A DNA stretch of 8,288 nt from Halobacteriales archaeon QS_5_70_15 (GTDB lineage Archaea; Halobacteriota; Halobacteria; Halobacteriales; Haloarculaceae). The first letter of the stretch is position 1. Every line of letters begins with the position of its first letter. Under the pieces are notes generated by a model. That model had not been told where the DNA came from. It saw only the letters and a list, made by a program, of their open reading frames with translations, and ran no database searches. Position numbers and translations under genes: made by a program. Shown here piece after piece: positions 1 to 6,950 of the stretch. The stretch lies in contig PXRQ01000041.1 in assembly GCA_003022005.1 (NCBI GenBank), forward strand, positions 1-8,288, read 5' to 3'.

Positions 1-277
1 CGGCGAACCCGCCGCCGCTGGCCGCGATCTCCTCCATCATCACGACGACCTCGCTCGTGCTCATCCCCGGGCCGCCGTACTCCTCGGGGATGAGCGCGCC
101 GAGCCACCCCTCCTCGGCCAGCGTGTCGACGAACTCCGTCGGAAACTCCTCCTCGCGGTCCTTCTCCCGCCAGTACTCGTCCCCGAACGACTCGCAGATC
201 TCGCGGATGCTCTTCTGGACCAGGCGCTGTTCCTCGGAGAGGTCCACGGTCTCCATCGCCGGAAGTAACGACGGCAT
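1..277 (-). CDS. Acyl-CoA dehydrogenase, N-terminal part (gene runs off the left edge)
   Basis: About 92 N-terminal residues are visible. They read ...LSEEQRLVQKSIREICESFG..., then FVDTLAEEGWLGALIPEEYGG and a Met-rich helix. This is the typical helical N-terminal domain of flavin-dependent acyl-CoA dehydrogenases, which oxidise acyl-CoA thioesters to enoyl-CoA in the cytoplasm. The FAD-binding middle domain and the catalytic Glu lie outside the window. Two in-frame ATGs are possible, at 277 and 256. I prefer 277 because a TATA-like CTTTATT (minus strand, 311-305) sits about 30 bases upstream, which suits a nearly leaderless transcript; starting at 256 would give METVDLSEEQ. The gene is divergent from the RNA polymerase epsilon-like gene. 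The family call is firm, the substrate unknown. Confidence 0.88.
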   Translation of the reverse strand, partial: MPSLLPAMETVDLSEEQRLVQKSIREICESFGDEYWREKDREEEFPTEFVDTLAEEGWLGALIPEEYGGPGMSTSEVVVMMEEIAASGGGFA

Positions 278-304
278 CGGTGTTCGGAGTTCGGGCGACC
301 CGGG

Positions 305-311
305 AATAAAG
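305..311 (-). promoter_or_regulatory. TATA-like box for the acyl-CoA dehydrogenase gene
   Basis: The minus strand reads CTTTATT, one of the few AT-rich heptamers in a GC-rich spacer. It lies about 30 bases upstream of the ATG at 277, consistent with an archaeal box A. I could not find an equally good box in front of the divergent gene at 471; a weak tcttta near 353-358 would imply a leader of about 90 bases. Confidence 0.4.
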
Positions 312-470
312 CTACCCGTGGGGGAAAGTCCGACCGAGAGACCCCGTTCGGTCTTTACCTGCCACTCGCGACGAGCTCTACATGCGAAGGAGTCCTGCCG
401 GTGGCACTCGGGAACTTCGGCCCCGAGCCGGGCGAACCGTTCTTGCCCCCCGAGTCACAACACCGTGGAC

Positions 471-1253
471 ATGGGCGACCAGCCCGGATCGGCCGCGGAC
501 GGTGCCGCGACCGGCGACGCGGGGGACCCGCCGGTCGGCGAGCGGGAACCCTCGGACCCGCGCGAGGTCAGCGACCGCGCCGGCCACGGGTCGCTCTCTC
601 GCGTCGAGGCGCTCCGGGACACCGCCGTCAGGCGGTGGGACGTCGTCTCGCCGAGCGCGACGGTCATCGGCCGGGCGAGCGACCCCGCGAGCGACGTCCC
701 CGAGTCGGTCCGGCGGCTCCACGAGGAGCGCCACCCGGCGATGCGCGGGCACAGCTCGCGGGTCCACCGGCTCGACAAGCTCCGGACCGCACAGGCGCTC
801 TGTAACCACCTCGACCTGACGGGCTGGCAGCGCGACCGCGTTCTCGGGGTGATGGAGGAGCTCGATCTCACCGCCTTCGGCAGCCAGCGGGCGATCCCGA
901 AGGTGGCGCTGGTCGTCGTCCGGCACGTCGTCGACGTGGAGCGACGGCGCTACCTCGGGCTCGAGGACGGGGAGTACATCGCCGAGCGGTCGCCCGAGGA
1001 GTTGGCCGACCTCTACGACTCCTTCCGCTCGATCAAGGACGAACCCGCCTTCGAGCGGCTGCTCGATGCCCACGGCCTCGACAAGACGAGCCTGAACCGC
1101 CTGCGGAACGTCCTCGTCGAACGGCTCGGGGAACAGGGCATCGCGGACCGCGCGTTCGGCCGGAACCCCCACCGCGACCCGAACCTCCCGGGGCTACGGG
1201 ACCGGAGCCCGGACGAGGGGCCGGGGGACCCCGACGCCGACGGAAGCGGGTAG
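471..1253 (+). CDS. DNA-directed RNA polymerase subunit epsilon-like protein (haloarchaeal)
   Basis: The 260-residue protein has a disordered acidic N-terminus of about 50 residues. This is followed by a conserved-looking block: WDVVSPSATVIGRA, a helical segment RLDKLRTAQALCNHLDLTGWQRDRVLGVMEELDLTAFGS, then QRAIPKVALVVVRHVVDVERRRYLGL, and a tail with FGRNPHRDPNLPG. From memory this order of motifs matches the haloarchaeal proteins annotated as RNA polymerase subunit epsilon. The middle helices resemble a cyclin-type repeat of the kind found in TFB, but I infer that only from pattern. The reading frame is open further upstream, but that sequence looks non-coding and the ATG at 471 gives a typical haloarchaeal N-terminus. 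Its exact role in transcription is not deducible here. It is divergent from the acyl-CoA dehydrogenase gene, and the next 200 bases downstream hold nothing recognisable. Confidence 0.68.
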   Translation: MGDQPGSAADGAATGDAGDPPVGEREPSDPREVSDRAGHGSLSRVEALRDTAVRRWDVVSPSATVIGRASDPASDVPESVRRLHEERHPAMRGHSSRVHRLDKLRTAQALCNHLDLTGWQRDRVLGVMEELDLTAFGSQRAIPKVALVVVRHVVDVERRRYLGLEDGEYIAERSPEELADLYDSFRSIKDEPAFERLLDAHGLDKTSLNRLRNVLVERLGEQGIADRAFGRNPHRDPNLPGLRDRSPDEGPGDPDADGSG

Positions 1254-1430
1254 CGCCCGGAGTGTACGTGCGGGTTATCCGGCGGGAGACCGCCCGCAGT
1301 GCGGTCAGCGGGCGATGGCGGGAACGGGCCCCCGTTGCCGCCTCCGGGTTCGTCGATCGCGCAGATCACGTCTCGTCCGGTCCCGCCCGACCTCGATCCC
1401 GACAGTACCGTGTCCCGTTGTTTTCATTTC

Positions 1431-1437
1431 GGTATAC
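1431..1437 (+). promoter_or_regulatory. TATA-like box in front of the Tat-exported protein pseudogene
   Basis: The sequence ggtatac, preceded by a T-rich ttttcatttc, is centred about 22 bases before the ATG at 1457. That spacing fits a leaderless archaeal transcript. The box has survived although the gene behind it is broken. Confidence 0.45.
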
Positions 1438-1456
1438 CACGTCCTCCGACCCGGTC

Positions 1457-2102
1457 ATGCCGGACGATCGCTCTGACTGGAACCCGAATAGTACCGACGG
1501 GCTCGTTTCCCTGACTCGCCGCCGAGCGCTCCGGGCTGTCGGAGCCGGCGCCGCCCTCGGCGGCCTCTCGCTGACCGGAGTGAGCGGTCGACCGACGGCG
1601 GAGAGAGCCTGCGCGAACGGACCCGTCGAGGCGACCTACGAGCCCGGGGTCGTCAACACCGGACGGGAAACTACTGCACGTGCTGAACCGGAACGTCGCC
1701 ATCTACAACGAGCGGTCCGGCGAGCGCGAGCAGCTGTTCCTGCTCGAACGGCTGCGGGAGCCGGTCGTCCCCGAGCCCGAGGGCGGATTCGCGTTCGGCA
1801 TCCCCTTCGTGTTCGATCCGCGTGCACGCTACGACCGGAAGGACGACCGGTTCATCGGCTGTGCGACGCAGTTCCAGTTCGGATTGACCGACGGGGATGT
1901 CATCGACCGCGAGGAGGTCGAGGAGGCGGCACAGGAGGGCCGTGACCCGGGGGCGAACGCGAGTCGCCCACCGAGGGGGTGGTTCCTCCCCGCTGTTTCG
2001 GCGACCGGCAACCCCAACGGCAGGTGGTACGTCTCCCGTGTCCCACCGGAGGAGAACCCGACCGGTCCGCGGCTGGAGAACCGCGCGACGTCGTTGACCT
2101 GA
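1457..2102 (+). pseudogene. Tat-exported protein of unknown function, frameshifted and 3'-truncated
   Basis: The ATG at 1457 opens a protein with a twin-arginine signal: LTRRRALRAVGAGAALGGLSLTGVSG, roughly residues 22-47. About 20 residues later the sense-bearing frame changes, near 1646-1661. The new frame reads PDGKLLHVLNRNVAIYNERSG, then FGIPFVFDPRARYDRKDDRFIG and GWFLPAVSATGNPNGRWYVSRVPPEE. The last motifs resemble secreted haloarchaeal proteins with blade-like repeats, but I cannot name the family. Restoring the frame needs one base removed (for example from the G4 run at 1646-1649) or two added. After PPEE, around 2055, the sequence turns into the antisense of the protease gene and stops at 2100-2102. 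The C-terminal part therefore appears deleted. Confidence 0.72.
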
Positions 2103-3644
2103 TAGCCCGTCGCCCCGACCGTGATCGCTCCGTCGGCCGACCCGGGGCTTCCGCTCGACTGGTTGCCGAACACGCCGGCGTTGCCGGCCGAGACGACCGG
2201 GACGACCCCCTGCGCGGTGAGGTTGTCCGCGGCCAGCGCGCCCTCGTCGATGCCGTTCGCCACGTACACCGGTGCGGTCTCGACCTCGACGGAGACGTTC
2301 TCGGCGTTCCCGTTCTCGACGGTCAGGTTCCAGCTACCGTTCCGTAGCTCCCGGACCGTCGAGGGCTTGTACTTGAGTATCTTGACACCGTCGGGCACCC
2401 CCCGGACTGGAACCACCAGCCGGCGGGGATCCCGGTGAGGTTCCGGTCGCCCTGCGGGTTCCGCAGCGCGAGACTGATGTTCTCCTCGACACGGACCCGT
2501 GTCTCGGAGCCCTCGGCGATCGAACTGCCGTTGTACGCCACCGGCTCGACGATCACGAACGTGTACGCGGGACGGAACCCGTGGAGGTCGTCCCCGGAGA
2601 TGCTCCCGTTGGCCGTTCCGTAGACCTGGAAGCTGGCGTTCCCCGAGCTGCCGTTCGAGAGCGTCAGGCTGGCGTTCGGTGCGTCGGGGACCGGGCCCGT
2701 GCCGAGGCTGTCCGAGACGACGTCGGCGCTCTCGTTTGCCGACCACTGGAACCCGGCGATGACGTCGGAGGTATTGCCGGACCCGTTCGCGTCCAGCACG
2801 CGCGCGCCGTAGAGGTTCACGCCCGGCGCGACGCCGACCGCGTACTTGGCGTCGCGCTGGCCCGCGACCGTCCCGGCGACGTGCGTGCCGTGCCCGTCGA
2901 GATCGACCGGTTCGCCGTTCGACGTGTTGACGAAGTCCCGCCACTTCGTCACCTGCGGGATGGCCGGGTGGTCCTCGTCGATGCCGGTGTCGACGACGCT
3001 GACGTTGACCCCCTCGCCGGTCACGCCGGCGTCCTGCACGTCGTCCGCACCGACGTACTCGACGTTCCATTCGCTGAAACCCGACGTCTCCCGCTCGAGG
3101 CCGTCGGGGGAGACCGTCGTGTTGCCGTACGCCCCGAGGCCCTCGATGAGCGAACCGATCCCGTCCTCGGACGCGTCCCCGTTCAGGCCGACGCGCCGGT
3201 CGGGCACGATCCGCTCGATCTGCCGGCTCCTGCTCAGCTCCTCGATCACGGCCGGGGTCGCCTCCACGGCGACGACGTCCCGGAGCCAGAGCGACCGGAC
3301 GTCGCTCGCGCGGCCGCGCTGGCGCTGGCGCTCGAGGTAGTCGGGGACGTTCGCCTGCGTGTCCTCGGCCAGCGCCTGCATCCGCAACCGGACCGACTCC
3401 GAGAGCTTCTCCGGCCGGGGTTCGCCCTCGAACCGCACCCGCCGATCGGCCGCGCTGTCCGACACCGACGTGGTGGGTGGTGCCGTCGCGTCCGGCCCGT
3501 CCGTGGCCGTCGCCGCCGCGCCGAGCGACGCCGTCGGCGCTACCGGCGCGAGGACCAGGAAGAGAACGAACGCTACCGCACCCACCCGAGTGAGTGTATC
3601 CCCCGAATTCGTGCTGGACCCGTGTGTCGGGAACGGTCACCCAT
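2058..3644 (-). pseudogene. Subtilisin-like (S8) serine protease, frameshifted and lacking the catalytic Ser
   Basis: Counting from a GTG at 3585, there is a hydrophobic signal sequence (residues 1-25), then an I9-like propeptide region (about 50-132). The S8 core follows with the catalytic Asp in SVVDTGID (D199), the catalytic His in GHGTHVAG (H232), and SDSLG near 291-294. A Thr/Ser/Asn-rich insert of roughly 125 residues comes next. The frame then breaks at the C6 run 2398-2403; adding one base joins FQSGG to VPDGVKILK. The shifted frame contains the oxyanion motif VVPVVSAGNAG and ARFSSRGP. The usual GTSMAAPHVAG Ser motif is absent: beyond about 2063 the sequence is antisense of the Tat protein gene, although the frame stays open to 1829. 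The N-terminus may also be shifted. An ATG at 3644 would join to it if the C5 run 3600-3604 had one more base, giving a basic n-region MGDRSRHTGPARIRGDTLTR. Confidence 0.82.
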
Positions 3645-3680
3645 CCCGACTGTTTCCACGGGCCGAGTTCCGTTCGGACT

Positions 3681-3690
3681 GTAATATACT
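3681..3690 (-). promoter_or_regulatory. TATA-like box for the S8 protease gene
   Basis: The minus strand reads AGTATATTAC inside the AT-rich spacer between the ComB-like and protease genes. Transcription would start about 25 bases downstream, near 3660, shortly before the ATG at 3644. This supports 3644 as the ancestral start of the protease. The rest of the AT-rich spacer up to 3818 contains no gene that I can see. Confidence 0.5.
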
Positions 3691-3818
3691 TTTTTATAGT
3701 TATACGTCACGAAATAATTGAGCGGAAACACGCCTCAGTCCGTCGATTAATCTACTCCGAAATCGGATAAACTAATATAGCTTATATATAATTTTTCTGT
3801 TAGAACGGGCGGTCCCGC

Positions 3819-4598
3819 TCAGGCAGCGCGGAGTGCGGACTCGCCGGGCTCCCGGACCGGCACCGCCGACAGCGAGTCGAAGGCGCGGACCACGCGCTGG
3901 TCGGGGTGAAGGTCCGGCGGCCCCTCCAGGTGCGCCGCGTTGGCGTAGACGTGGTCCAGCAGCCTGAGGTGCATCGCGTCGGCGGCCGGCGAGTCCCCGT
4001 TCAGCAGGTGGTGGACCACGCGGTAGACGCCGAACGTGTCCTCGACGGCGTGTTCCCCGCGCGTGCCCGCGGCGACGAAGTGTATCGAGCCGCCCGCCCG
4101 GTCGAGCCAGTCGGCCACCGCCCGGGCGTTCACCGGCGAGGCCACCACGACCGGGACGTCCTCCCGGACGGCCCCCACCGCGTTCGCACCGTTGATGGAG
4201 CTGAGTCCCACCACTCGGTCGGCCCACTCGAACCCCCGCTCGGCGCAGTCGGTCGGCGAGTTCCGCACCAGCGAGTCGTCGCCACTGTCGAACGCGTAGT
4301 CGCCACCGACGAGGGCGTCGGGGTGCGCCGCCCCGAACCGCTCGGCCGAGTCCCGGTCGGCCAGCGGGACGACCCTGGGGACCCCGCGGTCGAACAGCCA
4401 CGCGACGGTCGTGCTGAAGTTGATGGCGTCGACGACGACGTACGTCCCCTCGGGCTGGTCGGCGGGGAGGGGGAGTTCGTGGAACGTCTCGTAGAACGTC
4501 CAGCCCTCGCGGTCGCCCGGGAACGGAAGGTCGACGACGCCGGGCTGGATCGGTTCGACGGCGGTTCGGTGGGTGAGCGGCGGGTCGGTCCGGGACAC
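3819..4598 (-). CDS. ComB-family (2-phosphosulfolactate phosphatase-like) protein
   Basis: The 259-residue protein matches the ComB fold pattern. It has a strand YVVVDAINFSTTVAWLFDRG corresponding to the family's VVIDVLRATST block, then VPRVVPLADRDSAERF, ALVGGDYAF, and the family NSP motif (N113-S114-P115, in RNSPTD). LSSINGANAV follows where typical ComB proteins have a TTNGT-like motif, and then VVVASPVNARAVADWL. ComB hydrolyses 2-phosphosulfolactate in coenzyme M synthesis. Haloarchaea are not methanogens, so the physiological substrate here is probably different. I chose the GTG at 4598 because a weak TATA-like GTTACC lies about 27 bases upstream. An in-frame ATG at 4676 would add 26 residues that look non-conserved. 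The gene is intact, unlike its downstream neighbour on the same strand. Confidence 0.75.
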   Translation of the reverse strand: MSRTDPPLTHRTAVEPIQPGVVDLPFPGDREGWTFYETFHELPLPADQPEGTYVVVDAINFSTTVAWLFDRGVPRVVPLADRDSAERFGAAHPDALVGGDYAFDSGDDSLVRNSPTDCAERGFEWADRVVGLSSINGANAVGAVREDVPVVVASPVNARAVADWLDRAGGSIHFVAAGTRGEHAVEDTFGVYRVVHHLLNGDSPAADAMHLRLLDHVYANAAHLEGPPDLHPDQRVVRAFDSLSAVPVREPGESALRAA

Positions 4599-4746
4599 AC
4601 CCCCCGTAGCGCCCGGAGGGAGGTAACGCTGACTACGGACGCGTCCCCCCGTGTCCGTTTCACACGGTAGCCCCATGCACACGGACCCGTCCAGGGACCG
4701 TCGGGACTCCACTCCTGCCGTCGGAGCCGTCCGGCGACCCGACCGG

Positions 4747-4988
4747 GTGGAACACCGATTCATCGGTGCTCGCAGCGGGTCGGAACCGATCGCGTCCCCG
4801 CGCTGACGCTGTTCGGGCCGTTGATCTTCCTGCTCTACGTCGGAACCCTCCCCGATCCGGTGATCGACGCCCTCGAGTCGCTTCCCGTCTGGGCCGTGAT
4901 ACTGGCGGTAGTGGCACTCCCCTTCGGAGCCGCGGCCGGTTTCCTCGCGTGGCTCTCGAGGGCCGACCCGCTCCCCGACCGGCTGTGA
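4747..4988 (+). pseudogene. Small two-helix membrane protein, probably frameshifted near its start
   Basis: The frame ending at the TGA 4986-4988 encodes LFGPLIFLLYVGTL, a short acidic loop DPVIDALESL, and VWAVILAVVALPFGAAAGFLAWL, followed by a charged tail. That is a clear two-transmembrane layout. There is no ATG or GTG in this frame; only a TTG at 4821 is available, giving 55 residues. Frame +1 has an ATG at 4675 and a GTG at 4747 (VEHRFIGARSGSEPIASP...). It would continue straight into the membrane frame if the C4 run at 4796-4799 had one more base. I therefore read it as one small gene with a one-base loss, either a real mutation or a sequencing error. The family is unknown. It precedes the FMN enzyme on the same strand with a gap of 118 bases. 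Confidence 0.45.
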
Positions 4989-5106
4989 GGCCGGTCGGCT
5001 CCCCTCGGGGAGATCGGGGGACACGACCGTTCCGGGCCACCGACCCCGCCGTCCCGGCGACCCGGAGCCCCCGTAGAGCCCCCCGTGCCGCTCCCGACGG
5101 TGCCCC

Positions 5107-6240
5107 ATGACGGACACGGAGGAGAACCCCGGGAACGCGCGCCAGCGGGAGATATACATCGACGGTGCGGCGGGCGTCGAGCCCGAGGTCCCGGTGTCGT
5201 TCGAAGAACTGGAGGCCGCGGCCCTGGAGGCGATGGACGACGCGGCCGTCGGGTACGTCCGGGGCGGCGCGGGCTCGGAGGGGACCGTCTCGCACAACCG
5301 GCTCGCGCTCGACCGCTGGCGGATCGTCCCGCGATTCCTCCGGGACGTCTCCGAGCGGGACCTCTCGGTCGAGCTGTTCGGCCGGCGCTACGACGTGCCG
5401 CTCCACCTCTCGCCGGTCGGCATCCAGAGCATCTGTCACGGGGAGGGCGAACTCGCGACCGCCCGCGGCGCCGACGCGGCGGGCGTCCCGTTCGTCCTCA
5501 GCTCGGTCTCCTCGTACACGATGGAGGAGGTCGCCGAGGAGCTGGGGGAGACGCCGGGCTGGTTCCAGCTCTACCCGAGTACGGCAGACGCCGTCGTCGA
5601 GAGCCTGGTCGGCCGGGCCGAGCGGGCGGGCTACGAGGCGGTCGTCCTCACGGTCGACACGCCGGTTCCGGGCTGGCGCGAGCGGGACCTCTCCCGTGGC
5701 TACCTCCCGCAGCTCGTCGACGGCGAGCCGGACCCCGACGAGTTCGACACGGTGCGGACGTTCTTCGACGTGTTCGGGGACGACTCGCTGGGCTGGGCGG
5801 ACGTGGAGTGGCTGACCGGATACACCGACCTGCCGGTGCTCGTCAAGGGCCTGCTCCACCCCGAGGACGCGGTGTCGGCGCTCGACCACGGCGCGGACGG
5901 GGTGGTGGTCTCGAACCACGGCGGCCGGCAGGTCGACGGATCCATCGCGGCCCTCGAGGCGCTCCCGCGCGTCCGCGAGGCCGTCGGCCGCGACGCCACG
6001 GTCCTGTTCGACTCGGGGGTCCGCCGGGGGGCTGAGGCGCTGAAGGCGCTCGCGCTCGGCGCCGACTCCGTGGGGATCGGCCGGCCGTACGTCTACGGCC
6101 TGGCCGTCGACGGGGCGAACGGGGTCGAGGGGGTCTGCCGGAACCTGGTGGCCGACCTCGACCTCACCCTCGGGCTGACCGGGCGGACGCGCGCGGCCGC
6201 CCTCGACCGCTCGCTCCTCGTCGACGAGCGGGAGCTCTGA
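5107..6240 (+). CDS. FMN-dependent alpha-hydroxy acid oxidising enzyme, lactate 2-monooxygenase/oxidase-like
   Basis: The intact 377-residue protein has the full (beta/alpha)8 signature of the FMN-dependent alpha-hydroxy acid dehydrogenase family, which oxidises substrates such as L-lactate to the 2-oxo acid. Visible elements in order are the N-terminal Tyr (Y50 in GYVRGGAGSE), LHLSPVGIQ, WFQLYPS, the FMN-contacting Lys (K247 in VLVKG), the catalytic His (H271 in SNHGGRQ) with R274, and the phosphate-binding segment FDSGVRRG...GADSVGIGRPYVYGLA. The stretch GYLPQL...FGDDSLGWADVEWL and KGLLHPEDA resembles lactate 2-monooxygenases with an enlarged loop 4 more than glycolate oxidases. Whether it uses oxygen or another acceptor cannot be read from sequence. 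The ATG at 5107 is preceded by no clear TATA box or Shine-Dalgarno site. Confidence 0.88.
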   Translation: MTDTEENPGNARQREIYIDGAAGVEPEVPVSFEELEAAALEAMDDAAVGYVRGGAGSEGTVSHNRLALDRWRIVPRFLRDVSERDLSVELFGRRYDVPLHLSPVGIQSICHGEGELATARGADAAGVPFVLSSVSSYTMEEVAEELGETPGWFQLYPSTADAVVESLVGRAERAGYEAVVLTVDTPVPGWRERDLSRGYLPQLVDGEPDPDEFDTVRTFFDVFGDDSLGWADVEWLTGYTDLPVLVKGLLHPEDAVSALDHGADGVVVSNHGGRQVDGSIAALEALPRVREAVGRDATVLFDSGVRRGAEALKALALGADSVGIGRPYVYGLAVDGANGVEGVCRNLVADLDLTLGLTGRTRAAALDRSLLVDEREL

Positions 6241-6348
6241 CGGGTCGGTACCGATCGCGGGCCGGCACCGGTCATTCCTCCCGAGAATATCGCCGCGTAG
6301 AGCCATGTCCTCGGCGTATATCCGCGCCACGTCATAGCGTGACAGACG

Positions 6349-6363
6349 TGCAAAAAATTAATC
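6349..6363 (+). promoter_or_regulatory. AT-rich promoter-like element
   Basis: The run tgcaaaaaattaatc stands out in a GC-rich spacer and could serve as a box A on either strand. On the plus strand it would place transcription start near 6382, giving a short leader that contains the hairpin at 6391-6407 before the small ORF at 6421. Confidence 0.35.
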
Positions 6364-6390
6364 CCTTCGCCCGTACACGGGTTGATACGT

Positions 6391-6407
6391 TCGTCCGACA
6401 CGGACGA
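6391..6407 (+). other. Hairpin in the leader of the small ORF at 6421
   Basis: TCGTCCG-ACA-CGGACGA forms a perfect 7-bp stem with a 3-base loop. It starts about 30 bases downstream of the AT-rich promoter-like element and ends 13 bases before the ATG at 6421. It could be a leader structure or simply a chance palindrome in GC-rich DNA. Confidence 0.4.
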
Positions 6408-6420
6408 GCGGTGACCGACG

Positions 6421-6585
6421 ATGACCGCCACCACACCGAACCCGACGCTCGCCGCGCTCGACAGCGGCGCGTCCGGGTCCAGCTTCGACACCTATGCCAC
6501 CGAGGTGATCGGTGTCGGCTGGTCCGGGCCGGGTGCGAAGCGGGGGTCGGTCGACGGTCACCTCCGCACTCGGCCCGCCGCGTGA
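6421..6585 (+). CDS. Small hypothetical ORF, 54 residues
   Basis: The predicted peptide begins MTATTPNPTLAALDSGASGSSFDTYATEVIGVGWSG and ends in a basic, less convincing tail (...GSVDGHLRTRPAA). The first two-thirds look like a plausible haloarchaeal protein start. I recognise no family, and there is no signal peptide or membrane segment. A promoter-like element and a leader hairpin lie upstream. It may be a real small gene, the start of a truncated gene, or non-coding; coding evidence is weak. Confidence 0.3.
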   Translation: MTATTPNPTLAALDSGASGSSFDTYATEVIGVGWSGPGAKRGSVDGHLRTRPAA

Positions 6586-6881
6586 CGTCGCGCCGGCACC
6601 GGGCAGCCTTCTCCCGCATCTCGTCCGGGAGCGGCCGCCTCCGGCGGGAGCGAGGCCGGGTGCGGACCGCCCCCGTTCCTGCCGCCCGTCGTCGCGCGCA
6701 CCGGGTCCGGAGTCGTCCCCCCACGCCCCGACGCCACCCCCGTCCGGGGGTGTGACACCGCCCGATGCCAACCCACCGTCGGATAGCGGCAGCGCCGTCC
6801 GGCGACCCGGGGTGCCCGTTCGCGTGTGGCACTCCGGCGCGGCCGTCCCCCCGACGGCGCCCAAGCACGCTTCCCGCCCCC
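6586..6881. other. Gene-poor, C-rich stretch with hairpins
   Basis: I see no convincing gene on either strand; the open frames here read as low-complexity Arg/Pro/Gly-rich peptides. Two strong palindromes are present on the plus strand: 6735-6752 (CACCCCC-GTCC-GGGGGTG) and 6842-6858 (GCCGTC-CCCCC-GACGGC). The second ends 23 bases before the first tRNA-like element. No T-rich tract follows either of them. Confidence 0.45.
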
Positions 6882-6946
6882 GCTCCCGTGGTGTAGCGGC
6901 AACACGCGGCATCAGCCGAGACGCGCGTTCGAACCGCGCCGGGAGC
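6882..6946 (+). other. tRNA-like element 1: cloverleaf with a shrunken anticodon arm
   Basis: Acceptor-type stem: GCTCCCG (6882-6888) pairs perfectly with CGGGAGC (6940-6946). TG follows at positions equivalent to 8-9, then a canonical D arm: GTGT (6891-6894), AG..GG..A in the loop, ACAC (6902-6905). The T arm is perfect: GCGCG (6923-6927), loop TTCGAAC, CGCGC (6935-6939), directly abutting the acceptor strand. Box A (TGGTGTAGCGG) and box B (GTTCGAACC) consensus are both met. Between base 26 (G6906) and the T stem only 16 bases remain instead of about 21-22. They form CGGC-ATCA-GCCG plus AGAC, so no normal 7-base anticodon loop exists. No CCA is encoded and no TATA box is seen. It may be a degenerate tRNA (the arms recall archaeal Glu or Asp tRNAs) or a tRNA-mimicking processing signal. 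The next gene starts 4 bases later. Confidence 0.72.
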
Positions 6947-6950
6947 CTGT

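Noticed and set aside
1829..3640. A 603-codon open frame on the minus strand as one single protein
   Set aside because: Only the segment from about 2058 to 2402 reads like a protease. The rest is Arg/Gly-rich out-of-frame sequence over the protease 5' half and antisense of the Tat protein gene.
2581..3684. A long plus-strand open frame of about 367 codons
   Set aside because: It is the antisense shadow of the S8 protease; the composition (Val/Asp/Arg-rich, no domain) is typical of haloarchaeal antisense frames.
3645..3818. AT-rich spacer as an integration site or origin
   Set aside because: No direct repeats, iterons or integrase were seen; it is better explained as a promoter region and 3' flank between two minus-strand genes.
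5903..5930. A T-arm-like GTGG...CCAC motif on the minus strand with a TTCGAGA loop
   Set aside because: It lies in the SNHGGRQ codons of the FMN enzyme, has only a 4-bp stem and no acceptor stem; a coding coincidence.
4660..6330. A 556-codon minus-strand open frame
   Set aside because: It lies antisense to the clearly real FMN-dependent enzyme and shows no recognisable motif.
6735..6858. GC-rich hairpins 6735-6752 and 6842-6858 as intrinsic terminators
   Set aside because: No T-run follows either stem, and palindromes of this size are not rare in such GC-rich sequence; recorded only as hairpins.
6358..6912. A minus-strand frame of 184 codons opposite the small ORF and element 1
   Set aside because: Low-complexity Gly/Arg/Pro composition with no domain; a GC-driven open frame.
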